Shown in pieces: positions 52,390-60,483 of a stretch of DNA of 64,000 nt. The notes under the pieces were generated by a model. The model had not been told where the DNA came from, did not search any database, and saw only the letters and a list, made by a program, of their open reading frames with translations. The stretch's first letter is position 1. Every line of letters begins with the position of its first letter. The stretch lies in the NCBI RefSeq assembly GCF_021325795.1, contig NZ_JAHPZX010000003.1, positions 310,001 to 374,000 on the forward strand, read 5' to 3'. This stretch comes from Bordetella sp. LUAb4 (lineage in GTDB: Bacteria > Pseudomonadota > Gammaproteobacteria > Burkholderiales > Burkholderiaceae_B). Made by a program: the position numbers and the translations under genes.

Positions 52390-53610
52390 TCACACCGTGC
52401 GCTTGCACTCGTTCAACTCGGGCGGCTGGGGCTTGTCGCCCTGGGCCACGATGGTCGCCAGGTCGAATTCATTCTTCATGGCATCCGGCGCCTTGCACTG
52501 CACCACGTAATACGGCCGTACGGTCTGGTGCGTGCGGGCGTCGATCGTGGTGGGACCGAAGATGCTGTCGAACTGCATGCCCTCCAGCGCCTTCATCACC
52601 GCCGCCACTTCCACGCTCTTGGCCTTGTCCATGGCCAGCAGCAGCGTGCGCGTGGCATCGTAGCCGTAGGCGGCGGCATAGGACGGCACGTTCTTGTAGG
52701 CCTTCAGGTACCGTTCGACGAAGGACTTGTTCACCGGGGTGTCGATGTCCTGGTAATAGTTCAGGCCCAGGATCATGCCGCTGCGCATGGCCGGGGAAAG
52801 CTCACGCAGCTGTTCCACTTCCAGGGTCCAGGGACCGACGATCTGCACGTTCTTCACGCCGAAGCTGTTGAACTGGCGCACGGCGGTGACCGCGTCGGCG
52901 CCGGCCGTCAGCAGGCAGATGATGTCCGGCCGGGTCGACAGCGCCTTGGTGAAATATTGGGTGAACTGACGTTCGCCCGACGGATGGTTGTCGTTGCCGA
53001 CCAGTTGCAGGCCCAGTTCCTTGGCGGCCACCTGGGTGTAGTGCAGCAGGGACTGTCCGAACGCGTAGTCGGCGGTGATGGTGTAGATCTTCTTCTTGTC
53101 CGGCAGGGTCTTGCTGACGTATTCCAGCGTGGCGCGCAGGGCGGTGTAGGCATGCGCGGACCATTGGAAGGTATAAGGGCTGCAGCGTGAGCCGGTGAAG
53201 TCTTCCGAGCCGCCCGCGGCGTATTGCAGCACTTGTTCCTGGCGGGCGACTTCCAGTTCGGCCAGGCCGACGGCGCTGGAGAAGTTGCCGAGGAAATAGC
53301 GCAGCTTGTCCGAGCTCACTGCTTCAGTAAGGCGGCGTACGCCCACGGCGGGTTTGCCTTCGTCATCGCGGACCAGCAGATTGATCTTCTTGCCCAGTAT
53401 CGCGCCCTGGCGCTCCTCGAGGGCCAGTTGCGTGCCTTTGAGTACCAGGTCGCCGGCGTAGGCGAAGGTCCCCGTCTGTTGCGACAGCACGCCCATGGTC
53501 AGCGTGTCACCGGCGGTCTGCGCCCAGGACAGGCCCGTCAGGGAAGAGCCCAGTGCGGCGGCACCCGCCTTCAGTACGGTGCGGCGATCGATTTTTCTGC
53601 CAGAAGTCAT
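52390..53610 (-). CDS. Liv-type ABC substrate-binding protein with Tat-like signal
   Basis: A 406-aa Peripla_BP_6 receptor. The N-terminus KIDRRTVLKAGAAALGSSLTGLSWA has the RRxxLK pattern of twin-arginine signals, then DTLTMGVLSQQTGTFAYAG. The ligand region contains SEDFTGSRCSPYTFQW and FGQSLLHYTQVAAKELG, similar to urea/short-chain amide and amino acid receptors. The ATG at 53610 has AAGGGGAATCAAC upstream. First gene of the transporter operon; four 13-bp repeats lie 60-110 nt upstream. Confidence 0.92.
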   Translation of the reverse strand: MTSGRKIDRRTVLKAGAAALGSSLTGLSWAQTAGDTLTMGVLSQQTGTFAYAGDLVLKGTQLALEERQGAILGKKINLLVRDDEGKPAVGVRRLTEAVSSDKLRYFLGNFSSAVGLAELEVARQEQVLQYAAGGSEDFTGSRCSPYTFQWSAHAYTALRATLEYVSKTLPDKKKIYTITADYAFGQSLLHYTQVAAKELGLQLVGNDNHPSGERQFTQYFTKALSTRPDIICLLTAGADAVTAVRQFNSFGVKNVQIVGPWTLEVEQLRELSPAMRSGMILGLNYYQDIDTPVNKSFVERYLKAYKNVPSYAAAYGYDATRTLLLAMDKAKSVEVAAVMKALEGMQFDSIFGPTTIDARTHQTVRPYYVVQCKAPDAMKNEFDLATIVAQGDKPQPPELNECKRTV

Positions 53611-53670
53611 GTTGATTCCCCTTGGGAGCGCGCGCCTCGCGGGCACGGCGTAGTGCTTGAACGCAGTATT

Positions 53671-53722
53671 TGGATTTACTGCATGGATTTGATGCCTGGA
53701 TCTACTGCGCGGATTCACTGCG
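53671..53722. repeat. Four 13-bp direct repeats upstream of the transporter operon
   Basis: Units at 53671-53683 (TGGATTTACTGCA), 53684-53696 (TGGATTTGATGCC), 53697-53709 (TGGATCTACTGCG) and 53710-53722 (CGGATTCACTGCG) abut without gaps. The last unit overlaps a CACTGC-GTG-GCAGTG hairpin (53716-53730). They lie in the promoter region of the binding-protein gene and could be stacked regulator sites or a recent microsatellite-like expansion. Confidence 0.75.
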
Positions 53723-53772
53723 TGGCAGTGTCTCGTGGTTCGTCCGCCTCGCGCCTGGCGGCAAACCCTGGT

Positions 53773-55131
53773 TTATGCCGCGAACCCCATTTCCGCCGCG
53801 AAGGAGATCAGGCCTTGTTCCAGCCGGGCCAGCAGGTCCTCCATCTCCGTCGCCGTGATGACCAGCGGCGGTGCCAGCAGCGTGGCGTTGTTCAAGGGCG
53901 CGATGCCGGCCGTGTAGACGATTAGTCCGGCGCGCATGCAATGGGCGGTAAACAGCGCATTGGCGTTGAGCGCGGGATCGGGCGGCGTCTTCTTGACGGG
54001 ATCAGTGACGAATTCGAAGCCCCACAGCAGGCCGCGGCCGCGCACGTCGGCCATCCAGGGAAAGCGCGCGGCCAACTGGCGCAGGCCCGCTTCCAGCTGG
54101 CTGGCGCGGGCCGCGACATTGGCCAGTACCTGATGCTCGCGCATGTAGTCGACGACAGCCAGGCAGGTGGCGGCGCTCAGCGGATTGGCGCTGAAGGTAT
54201 GGCCGAACGGTACCGTCTTACCGTTTTCGCCAAAGGCCTGGATGATGCGTTCGTGGAACAGCACCGCGCCCATGGGCGTATAGCCGGAGGTCATGCCCTT
54301 GCCGGTAGCGATCATGTCGGGGGCGATGCCATCCTGTTCGCAGGCGAACCAGGTGCCGGTGCGGCCCATGCCGGTAATCACTTCATCGGCGATCAGCAGC
54401 ACGTCGTGGCGGTCGCAGATTTCCCGCAGCGTGCGCAGGTAGCCCACCGGCGGCGTCAGGGCGCCACCCGCCGCGCCCACCACCGGTTCGACGATGATGG
54501 CGGCCACTTTGTCCGCGCCGTATTCGCGCAGGATGCGGTCCCACACCATGGCGCCGTGGCCTTCGGCATCCTGGCCCGACAGCGGGAAGCGATAGGGATA
54601 GGGCGGCGGCGCCACCGCGAAGGTATGCAGAAGATTGCCGTAATCGGCACGGCGCGCGTCATGGCCGGACATGGACAGGGCGCCCATGGTCATGCCGTGG
54701 TAGCTGATGGCGCGGCCCAGCACATGAGTCTTGCGGGGCTGTCCCCGGTCGCGCCAGTATTGCTGCGCGGTGCGCAGCGCCAACTCGGTCGCTTCCGAGC
54801 CGCTGTTGACGAAAAACGCGTGGGTCAGCCCCGGCGGCGCCAGGTCCACCAGCGCCTTGGCCAGCGTTTCGGCGGCGTCGCTGGTGAAGTGCGACCGATA
54901 AGTGAAGCAGACCTGCTCGGCCTGCGCATGCATGGCATCCAGCACCTCGCGCACCCCATGCCCGATCGATACCGTCATGGCGCCGCCCGACCCGTCAAGA
55001 TAATCGCGGCCGTCCTTCGCATGGATGTAGACCCCTTGCGCATGGTCGACGACGGGCAGTTTGGCCCCGAGCGGCTGCTTGAGCAGCACATCGACGTTCT
55101 CGGTAGTGAATACGTATTCAGTATTAGGCAT
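53773..55131 (-). CDS. Class III PLP aminotransferase
   Basis: A 452-aa omega-amino acid/diamine-type transaminase: phosphate-binding NSGSEATELALRTAQQYW, cofactor Asp in VLLIADEVITGMGRTG and Schiff-base Lys in MIATGKGMTSGYTPMGAV. It would move an amino group from an amine or omega-amino acid to pyruvate or 2-oxoglutarate. It is 163 nt upstream of the Liv receptor gene on the same strand and downstream of a LacI gene, so it probably processes the imported compound or the amine released by the amidohydrolase. Confidence 0.93.
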   Translation of the reverse strand: MPNTEYVFTTENVDVLLKQPLGAKLPVVDHAQGVYIHAKDGRDYLDGSGGAMTVSIGHGVREVLDAMHAQAEQVCFTYRSHFTSDAAETLAKALVDLAPPGLTHAFFVNSGSEATELALRTAQQYWRDRGQPRKTHVLGRAISYHGMTMGALSMSGHDARRADYGNLLHTFAVAPPPYPYRFPLSGQDAEGHGAMVWDRILREYGADKVAAIIVEPVVGAAGGALTPPVGYLRTLREICDRHDVLLIADEVITGMGRTGTWFACEQDGIAPDMIATGKGMTSGYTPMGAVLFHERIIQAFGENGKTVPFGHTFSANPLSAATCLAVVDYMREHQVLANVAARASQLEAGLRQLAARFPWMADVRGRGLLWGFEFVTDPVKKTPPDPALNANALFTAHCMRAGLIVYTAGIAPLNNATLLAPPLVITATEMEDLLARLEQGLISFAAEMGFAA

Positions 55132-55330
55132 GATGGCTGGCCTGGTAGTTTTTCGTCAAGGCAAAATCACCAGATATACAAGGGTTTATACGGGGAGAGG
55201 TGAAGCAGGCTGGCGACGCGCCGTACGTTCGGCGGATATGAATACGAATTCTTATCCAAGTGCCGAACAGGCTCCATCGGGGTTTTCCCAGGCTCGGGCG
55301 TACGGGTCTGGCGCGGGTCCCGTCGCCCTT

Positions 55331-56323
55331 TCAAGCTGGAAGCGTGGACCCGCGGTAGATCAACTCCCCTTGCAGCAAACGATGTTCATTGCCGCGCTCG
55401 GCGTCCAGCAGCAGCCCCATGGCGGCTTCTATCATTTCTTCCACGGGCTGGCGGATCGTGGTGATGGCATAGGCCGCGTTCGACGCCACGGGATGGTCGT
55501 CAAAGCCGAACACCCGCACGTCTTCGGGCACGCGCCTGCCCAGGACATGGCGCAAGGCATCGATGGCGCCCGACGCGATTTCGTCGTCCGCGCAGAACAG
55601 TCCATCGATGTCCGGATGGCGTTGCAGCAGCTTTTGCGTGGCCTCGAAACCCCAACCGTAGGTGAAGGCATATTCCAGCGTCGGTGGCGGCGCCATGCGG
55701 AGCTCTTCCAGCCTTTGCTCGTAGCCGCCGCGCCGGTCCCGGTTGGTGGAAGCCGTGGGCACGCCGCCGACGAAGGCGAGCCGGCGGCAACCGGCGCGCA
55801 GCAGCGCATCGGCCGCCATGCGTCCGCCGCCGATGTTGTCCGTCGAAATCGAATGGCCGTTGGCGACCTGCGAATAGCGGTTGAACATGACCACCGGCAC
55901 GTCGTTCTGCACGCATCGTTCCGCCGCGGCGGAGTCCAGCGACGCGGTGGTGATGATGACGCCGCGCACCCGATACTGCAGTACTAGCGGCATCAAGTCG
56001 TCCACGGTCTGCGGTGGCGAGGCGTTGAACAGCAGGGTTTGCAGGCCCAGGTGATGCAGTTCCCGCGTGATCAGCTCCAGCACCACCGGGTACCACGGGT
56101 TGGTGATGCTGGCCATGACGATGGCGATGATGTTCGAGCGGCCGCTACTCAGCCCGCGTGCCAGCGGATCGGGATGGTAGTTGACCTGGTCGATTACCTT
56201 GACGATGCGTTGGCGCGTCTCATCGGACAGGGCGCCTTTGCCGGAGACGAAGCGCGAGACAGCAGCTTGCGAGACGCCGGCGTAGCGCGCCACGTCTTTC
56301 TGAGTGGGAGTTTTGGTTTTCAT
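55331..56323 (-). CDS. LacI-family regulator, copy 2
   Basis: A 330-aa repressor almost collinear with copy 1 (45709-46701): the same KTPTQKDVAR.AGVSQAAVSRFVSGKGA start, SITNPWYPVVLELITRELH, DDLMPLVLQYRVRGVIITTASL and DVRVFGFDDHPVASNAAYA. It is the first gene of the minus-strand cluster, and 199 bp of non-coding DNA (55132-55330) separate it from the aminotransferase gene. The near-identical DNA-recognition region implies the two copies share operators. Confidence 0.93.
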   Translation of the reverse strand: MKTKTPTQKDVARYAGVSQAAVSRFVSGKGALSDETRQRIVKVIDQVNYHPDPLARGLSSGRSNIIAIVMASITNPWYPVVLELITRELHHLGLQTLLFNASPPQTVDDLMPLVLQYRVRGVIITTASLDSAAAERCVQNDVPVVMFNRYSQVANGHSISTDNIGGGRMAADALLRAGCRRLAFVGGVPTASTNRDRRGGYEQRLEELRMAPPPTLEYAFTYGWGFEATQKLLQRHPDIDGLFCADDEIASGAIDALRHVLGRRVPEDVRVFGFDDHPVASNAAYAITTIRQPVEEMIEAAMGLLLDAERGNEHRLLQGELIYRGSTLPA

Positions 56324-56413
56324 TGTTATTGGGAGGCTGCCGCGGCTAGCTCGAGGGCATGCGTATCACGCAGGGTGTCCAAAGAAAGGCCAGCTTGGGT
56401 GAAGGCTGGGAAA

Positions 56414-57646
56414 TCAGACTGCTTGTTGACGTCGGGAAACGCTACCCGGCCTGACTGCGATGCAGAAAGCGTCCCAATTCACTCTGCCGAATTTCTGTGG
56501 GGCCAACGGCTCAAACGGTGGCGCATGCGGGGAGATCCGTTGGACCGTCAGCTCCTGCGCCGCGGCCAATACCGCGCCGGGATGATTGACCTCCATATAA
56601 CTGCCGGTGCGGACCTGACGCATGCGAATACGCCACTCTGTCCACATTGGATTCTGCGAATGTGAGCGGTAATAGTCGATCTGATCGATGATGACGGCAT
56701 GCCCCCCGTACAGGAGTAAGCAGGGCCCGCCGACCGCCGCCATGGCTCTCGTTACCTGATGGATACCGGAATCGAACCAGTCTTGATTCGTGCCGCTACG
56801 GATCGCCACGTCACGGCCCTCCTGGTACGCCAGGGCAAGCAGGTAAGTACGCAGTGTGCATGCGTTAGGTATCGGGATATCCCACTTGAACGTGCTCAGC
56901 TGCGCGGCCGCGGCCTGGTTGCTCTTGCCCTCCGCCATGACCGCCTGTACGGCGGCCAGCAGATGGCTCTTCCCGTAGGGCTGGACCACCATGAATCGGC
57001 CTGGAGCCAAGGGGTATAGGGGAGACTCGGCGATCAGTGATCCTACGGGATTTCCGGCGATGTGGTACGCCAGCATTTTCTCTTTCCCGTAGTACTCATA
57101 AGCGGCGAGCTGGGTGCCCAGTGAGAACGGACGGTCTTCAGAATCAGGCGTGTGCCCGAGCATGTCCGTACAGTACAGACGGCCATCGGAGCCGGGGAAG
57201 AACGCGCCGTCGATGTACTCCGGCACGTAGCGCCGCTCGACGTTATCCGCGCAATGCAGTACCCAATGATCCTCGCTCACCGCGACGATATCCGGGCATT
57301 TTTCTTTTAGTTCCGGCGGCAGCGCGTGCAGTGAACGGAAGAGCGAGCAGTGATTTTCCTCGCCAGGGCTCGAGGCGCGCTGCGGGGCAGGCGACGGGCT
57401 GGCATGATAAGCGGGTAGCGGCAAGCGCTGGTCTGTCTGTGCCGGCGCGGCGGCGCCGCGGGGGGGCGTGCCGGTGGCGTAAGCGCACGGCTGCCATAGT
57501 GGCCGCGTTGTCGCCCTGCCATCTTGCGTAATACCCGGCGAGATGACATGCGTGTGCGGTGGCAAATCTCCCTGCGCGCCTTCATACGTACTGTCATAGG
57601 CCGAGTTGCTGGCGACCGCGCCGTTGCCGGAAATCATGGTTTTCAT
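56414..57646 (-). CDS. Candidate papain-like cysteine protease effector
   Basis: A 410-aa protein of unknown family. The first 110 residues are polar, Ser/Pro/Ala-rich and without a Sec signal (MKTMISGNGAVASNSAYDS), as in type III effectors. The C-terminal half has the papain-like order: Cys263 at a helix start in NACTLRTYLLALA, His316 in LLLYGGHAVIIDQID, then acidic residues in IDQID. The GGP...GGHAVI context recalls C70 (AvrRpt2-like) and C39 peptidases. Preceded only by weak GAGAGCGC. It stands alone between the LacI gene and the MmgE operon, with base composition poorer in GC than both. Function as a host-targeted protease is inference. Confidence 0.7.
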   Translation of the reverse strand: MKTMISGNGAVASNSAYDSTYEGAQGDLPPHTHVISPGITQDGRATTRPLWQPCAYATGTPPRGAAAPAQTDQRLPLPAYHASPSPAPQRASSPGEENHCSLFRSLHALPPELKEKCPDIVAVSEDHWVLHCADNVERRYVPEYIDGAFFPGSDGRLYCTDMLGHTPDSEDRPFSLGTQLAAYEYYGKEKMLAYHIAGNPVGSLIAESPLYPLAPGRFMVVQPYGKSHLLAAVQAVMAEGKSNQAAAAQLSTFKWDIPIPNACTLRTYLLALAYQEGRDVAIRSGTNQDWFDSGIHQVTRAMAAVGGPCLLLYGGHAVIIDQIDYYRSHSQNPMWTEWRIRMRQVRTGSYMEVNHPGAVLAAAQELTVQRISPHAPPFEPLAPQKFGRVNWDAFCIAVRPGSVSRRQQAV

Positions 57647-57824
57647 TGGATTGCGCTCTCAAGGCAAGTGCCCGCATTGGCCTCGCGCAAGACGCGCGCA
57701 ACCGGGCAGCCCTTAAAGGAAAAGTACTAAGTAGACGCAATCGACTGTCCGGTTCCGCCCAGCGGGCGAAATCCCTGTCATGAACCGGGGGAATAAAGCG
57801 TGGGGCGTGCGCGCGCGCCGCTGA

Positions 57825-58043
57825 TCAGCGCGAGTCCTTGACCAGCGCCACCCATTCTTCGAAAGACGTGGCGGGCCAGTTGTTGCCCAGCTTCAGTCCG
57901 CTGACGTCATAAGGCTGCGGCGTGCCGAACCAGTTGAACCAGCCCTGCCGGGGAATGAAAACCAGCGGGATGTCGAATTCCTTGATGTGGAATTCGGCAT
58001 CCGCTGGAAAGTCGGATCGTTTAGGTAGATCCTTCACTGCCAT
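57825..58043 (-). CDS. Conserved-looking 72-aa protein at the end of the MmgE operon
   Basis: Not recognised. It starts MAVKDLPKRSDFPADAEFHI and contains aromatic-rich FIPRQGWFNWFGTPQPYD. It is acidic and soluble, without a membrane segment. The ATG at 58043 has AGGGTG upstream; GTG/TTG codons at 58052/58049 are less likely. Twenty bases after the dehydrogenase stop, same strand, so it is probably co-transcribed and an accessory subunit or binding protein for that pathway. Confidence 0.7.
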   Translation of the reverse strand: MAVKDLPKRSDFPADAEFHIKEFDIPLVFIPRQGWFNWFGTPQPYDVSGLKLGNNWPATSFEEWVALVKDSR

Positions 58044-58063
58044 TGCCAACACCCTGTATCGAA

Positions 58064-59059
58064 TCAGGCTGCCAGCGGGACCATGTTAGGAACTTCCGCT
58101 CCGCTTAGCCAGGCTTCGATATTACGCTGGACGCCACGCGCGAACTCGGCATAGACCTGCTTGCTGAGAAAACCGTAATGCGGCGTAAGCAGTACGTTGG
58201 GCAGGCCCAGTAGCGGATGGCCGTCCGGCAGCGGTTCGTCGTCGAACACGTCGAAGGCGCCGAAGCCCGGCCGGCCCGCGCGCAGGGCGTCGACCAGGGC
58301 ATCGGTATCCACCAGTTCCGCCCGTGAGGTATTCACCAGCAGGCTGTCCGGCTGCATCAGCGCCAGGCGCTCGCGATTGAGCAGGCGGCGCGTGCCCGCG
58401 GCAGGCACCAGGTGCAGGCTGACGACTTGCGAGCTGACCAGGAGTTCGTCCAGGTCGACCGCCCGCGCGTCATGTTCACGCGCGCGTTCGGGCGTCATGT
58501 TCGGACTCCAGGTGAGCACCTCCATGCCCAGGGCCCGGCCCACCGCGGCGACACGCTGGCCGATCTGCCCCAGGCCGATCAGGCCAAGCTTCTGCCCCTG
58601 TAGCACGCCCGGCAGGAAGGCCGTCACGGCGGGATCGCGCCAGACATTGCGGTCAGGCGTGAGCATCAACTGCGGCAGGCGCCGCGTCGCGGCCAGGATC
58701 AGCGACCAGGTCATCTCGCAAGTGCTGGCCTTGGACGGCCCCCACTCGGTGTGGCTGACCTGGATGCCGGCCTGCTGCGCGGCTGATACATCCAGCGTCT
58801 TGTTGCGCGTGCCGGTGAACACGATGTGGCGCAGGCGCGGCAGCTTGGCGATGAGCGCCGCATCCACCGGCGTGCGGTCGCGCAGCAGCACCACGCAGTC
58901 GGCGCCCGCCAGGGCTGCCTCCAGCGCGGCGCCGCGCAGCGCGACGTTGTGCACGGTGATTTGGTGCAAGCCGCCGTCACCGCAACTGCGTAGCGCCGCC
59001 CAGTCCACGCCGTCGCGCAGCCCGTTCTCCCAGTCGTCGAGAACGACGACCGAACTCAT
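58064..59059 (-). CDS. D-2-hydroxyacid dehydrogenase (NAD-binding)
   Basis: A 331-aa dehydrogenase: NAD-binding GLIGLGQIGQRVAAVGRALGM, substrate Arg in VNTSRAELVDTDAL, catalytic Glu in FDVFDDEPLPDGHPL and His in VLLTPHYGF. It would reduce a 2-keto acid or oxidise a D-2-hydroxy acid. The ATG at 59059 overlaps the MmgE/PrpD stop by 4 nt. No C-terminal ACT domain, so it is not a full SerA-type enzyme. Confidence 0.92.
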   Translation of the reverse strand: MSSVVVLDDWENGLRDGVDWAALRSCGDGGLHQITVHNVALRGAALEAALAGADCVVLLRDRTPVDAALIAKLPRLRHIVFTGTRNKTLDVSAAQQAGIQVSHTEWGPSKASTCEMTWSLILAATRRLPQLMLTPDRNVWRDPAVTAFLPGVLQGQKLGLIGLGQIGQRVAAVGRALGMEVLTWSPNMTPERAREHDARAVDLDELLVSSQVVSLHLVPAAGTRRLLNRERLALMQPDSLLVNTSRAELVDTDALVDALRAGRPGFGAFDVFDDEPLPDGHPLLGLPNVLLTPHYGFLSKQVYAEFARGVQRNIEAWLSGAEVPNMVPLAA

Positions 59060-60435
59060 TGCGCCGCCTTGCGGGCCAGCGCCACCAGGCCGCGCGCGTC
59101 CTGCGCCTGGCCCAGGGTCCAGCACGCGTCCATCAGCTTGCGCACTTGATCGGCGCCCAGGATGGGGTCGGCCTGGCTGCTGAACTTGGCTTCCAGGTCC
59201 TTGTCGGACATGGGGCGCTGCAGCGAACCGATGGCGTGTTCGACGAACACATGCACCTTGCGGCCATCCTTCAGCGTGGCAATGGCGTCGACGGCGGCTT
59301 CGTCGATGGAGTCATCGACCGTGGCGACGACCTTGCGGCGCACCGCCACCACGTCTTCGCGCGTGACGATGTCATCGGCGTATTCGCTTTCCGAGGCACG
59401 GCCGAAGATCAGGCCGGCGGCGCAGCCGTGGTACACGCTGAACTTGCCTTGCAAGCCGTCGGCGGGTTCTTTCTTGCCGGTCAGCTCCAGCACCAGCGAA
59501 TGCACGCGCAGGTCGATGCGTTCCAGGTTGTCCGCGGTCACGCCCTGCTCGCGCAGCTGCACGCAGGCGTCGATGCTGGGGTGGATGACGATGCCGCAGG
59601 CGAACGGCTTGTACGTGTTGAAGGAAATCTCGAAGCGCTTGCCCAGGTCCTCGGTGATTTCGTTCCAGTCGAACTTGGTCGACAGCACTTGGGCAAAGCC
59701 GCGGGGGGCTTCGATGGCGCGCTTGCTGGCGGTATAGCCTTCACGCGCCAGCAGGGCCGACATCAAACCGGCCGACGCCGCGCCACCCGGGTGGAAGGGC
59801 TTGGTCATGGTGCCGAATTGCTCGCGCAGGCCGACCGGTTGCGAAGCCGCGATGCCCAGCGCCATCTGCGTCTGGTCGGCGTCCAGGCCCAGCAGACGGG
59901 CGCAAGCCGCCGCGGCGCCGAAGCCGCCGGTGGAGCCGGTGATGTGCCAGCCGCGATCGTAATGCTGCGGGTAGATCATGTTGCCGATGCGGCACGACAC
60001 GTCGATGCCGATGATGACGGCGTCGATGATCTGGCGGCCGCTGGCACCGGTCAATTCGGCCAGCGCCAGTACCGCGGAGCAGACCGGTCCGGCCGGATGG
60101 ATGATGGTCTTCAGATGGGTGTCGTCGAAATCGAAGGTGTGCGACGTGATGCCGTTGATCAGCGCGGCGCTGGCGATGTCGACCTGCTCGCTGCGGCCCA
60201 GCACGCTGGCCTGGGCCGAGGGCTGGAGCACTTGCACGGCGCGCAGCGCGGCTTCACCCGCTTCGTGTTCGGCGGCGCCCACTGCGCAGCCCAGCCAGTT
60301 CATGAAAGTGCGGTGGGCTTCGTGTTCGACGGCATCGTCCCAGCCGCGCGACGGATGGTTGACGATGTATTCGGCCAGGATGCGGGTGACCGGCGGGGCG
60401 TTGTGATCGGCATCGATCTTGGTATTCAGGGCCAT
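59056..60435 (-). CDS. MmgE/PrpD-family dehydratase
   Basis: A 459-aa member of the 2-methylcitrate dehydratase family, whose relatives also include cis-aconitate decarboxylase and iminodisuccinate epimerase. Motifs are FMNWLGCAVGAAEHEAGEAA, HTFDFDDTHLKTIIHPAGPV (conserved DDTH) and GTMTKPFHPGGAASAG. In the operon it follows a Bug receptor and precedes a D-2-hydroxyacid dehydrogenase, so it likely dehydrates, isomerises or epimerises the imported tri- or dicarboxylate. Whether it is a true PrpD cannot be said; no prpB/prpC is nearby. Confidence 0.92.
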   Translation of the reverse strand: MALNTKIDADHNAPPVTRILAEYIVNHPSRGWDDAVEHEAHRTFMNWLGCAVGAAEHEAGEAALRAVQVLQPSAQASVLGRSEQVDIASAALINGITSHTFDFDDTHLKTIIHPAGPVCSAVLALAELTGASGRQIIDAVIIGIDVSCRIGNMIYPQHYDRGWHITGSTGGFGAAAACARLLGLDADQTQMALGIAASQPVGLREQFGTMTKPFHPGGAASAGLMSALLAREGYTASKRAIEAPRGFAQVLSTKFDWNEITEDLGKRFEISFNTYKPFACGIVIHPSIDACVQLREQGVTADNLERIDLRVHSLVLELTGKKEPADGLQGKFSVYHGCAAGLIFGRASESEYADDIVTREDVVAVRRKVVATVDDSIDEAAVDAIATLKDGRKVHVFVEHAIGSLQRPMSDKDLEAKFSSQADPILGADQVRKLMDACWTLGQAQDARGLVALARKAAQ

Positions 60436-60483
60436 AGGTATCTCTCGGGGTGCAACAAAAATCGGGGTGGTTCGGTGCCCACG

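Noticed and set aside
16125-57757. GGAAC motif upstream of both effector-like genes (plus strand 16125; minus strand 57757)
   Set aside because: Resembles an ECF or HrpL -35 element, but the downstream halves and distances do not agree between the two genes, and a 5-bp match is expected by chance.
59056-60435. Assignment as prpD of the methylcitrate cycle
   Set aside because: No prpB, prpC or acnD-like gene nearby; the family has several other activities, so only the family name is supported.
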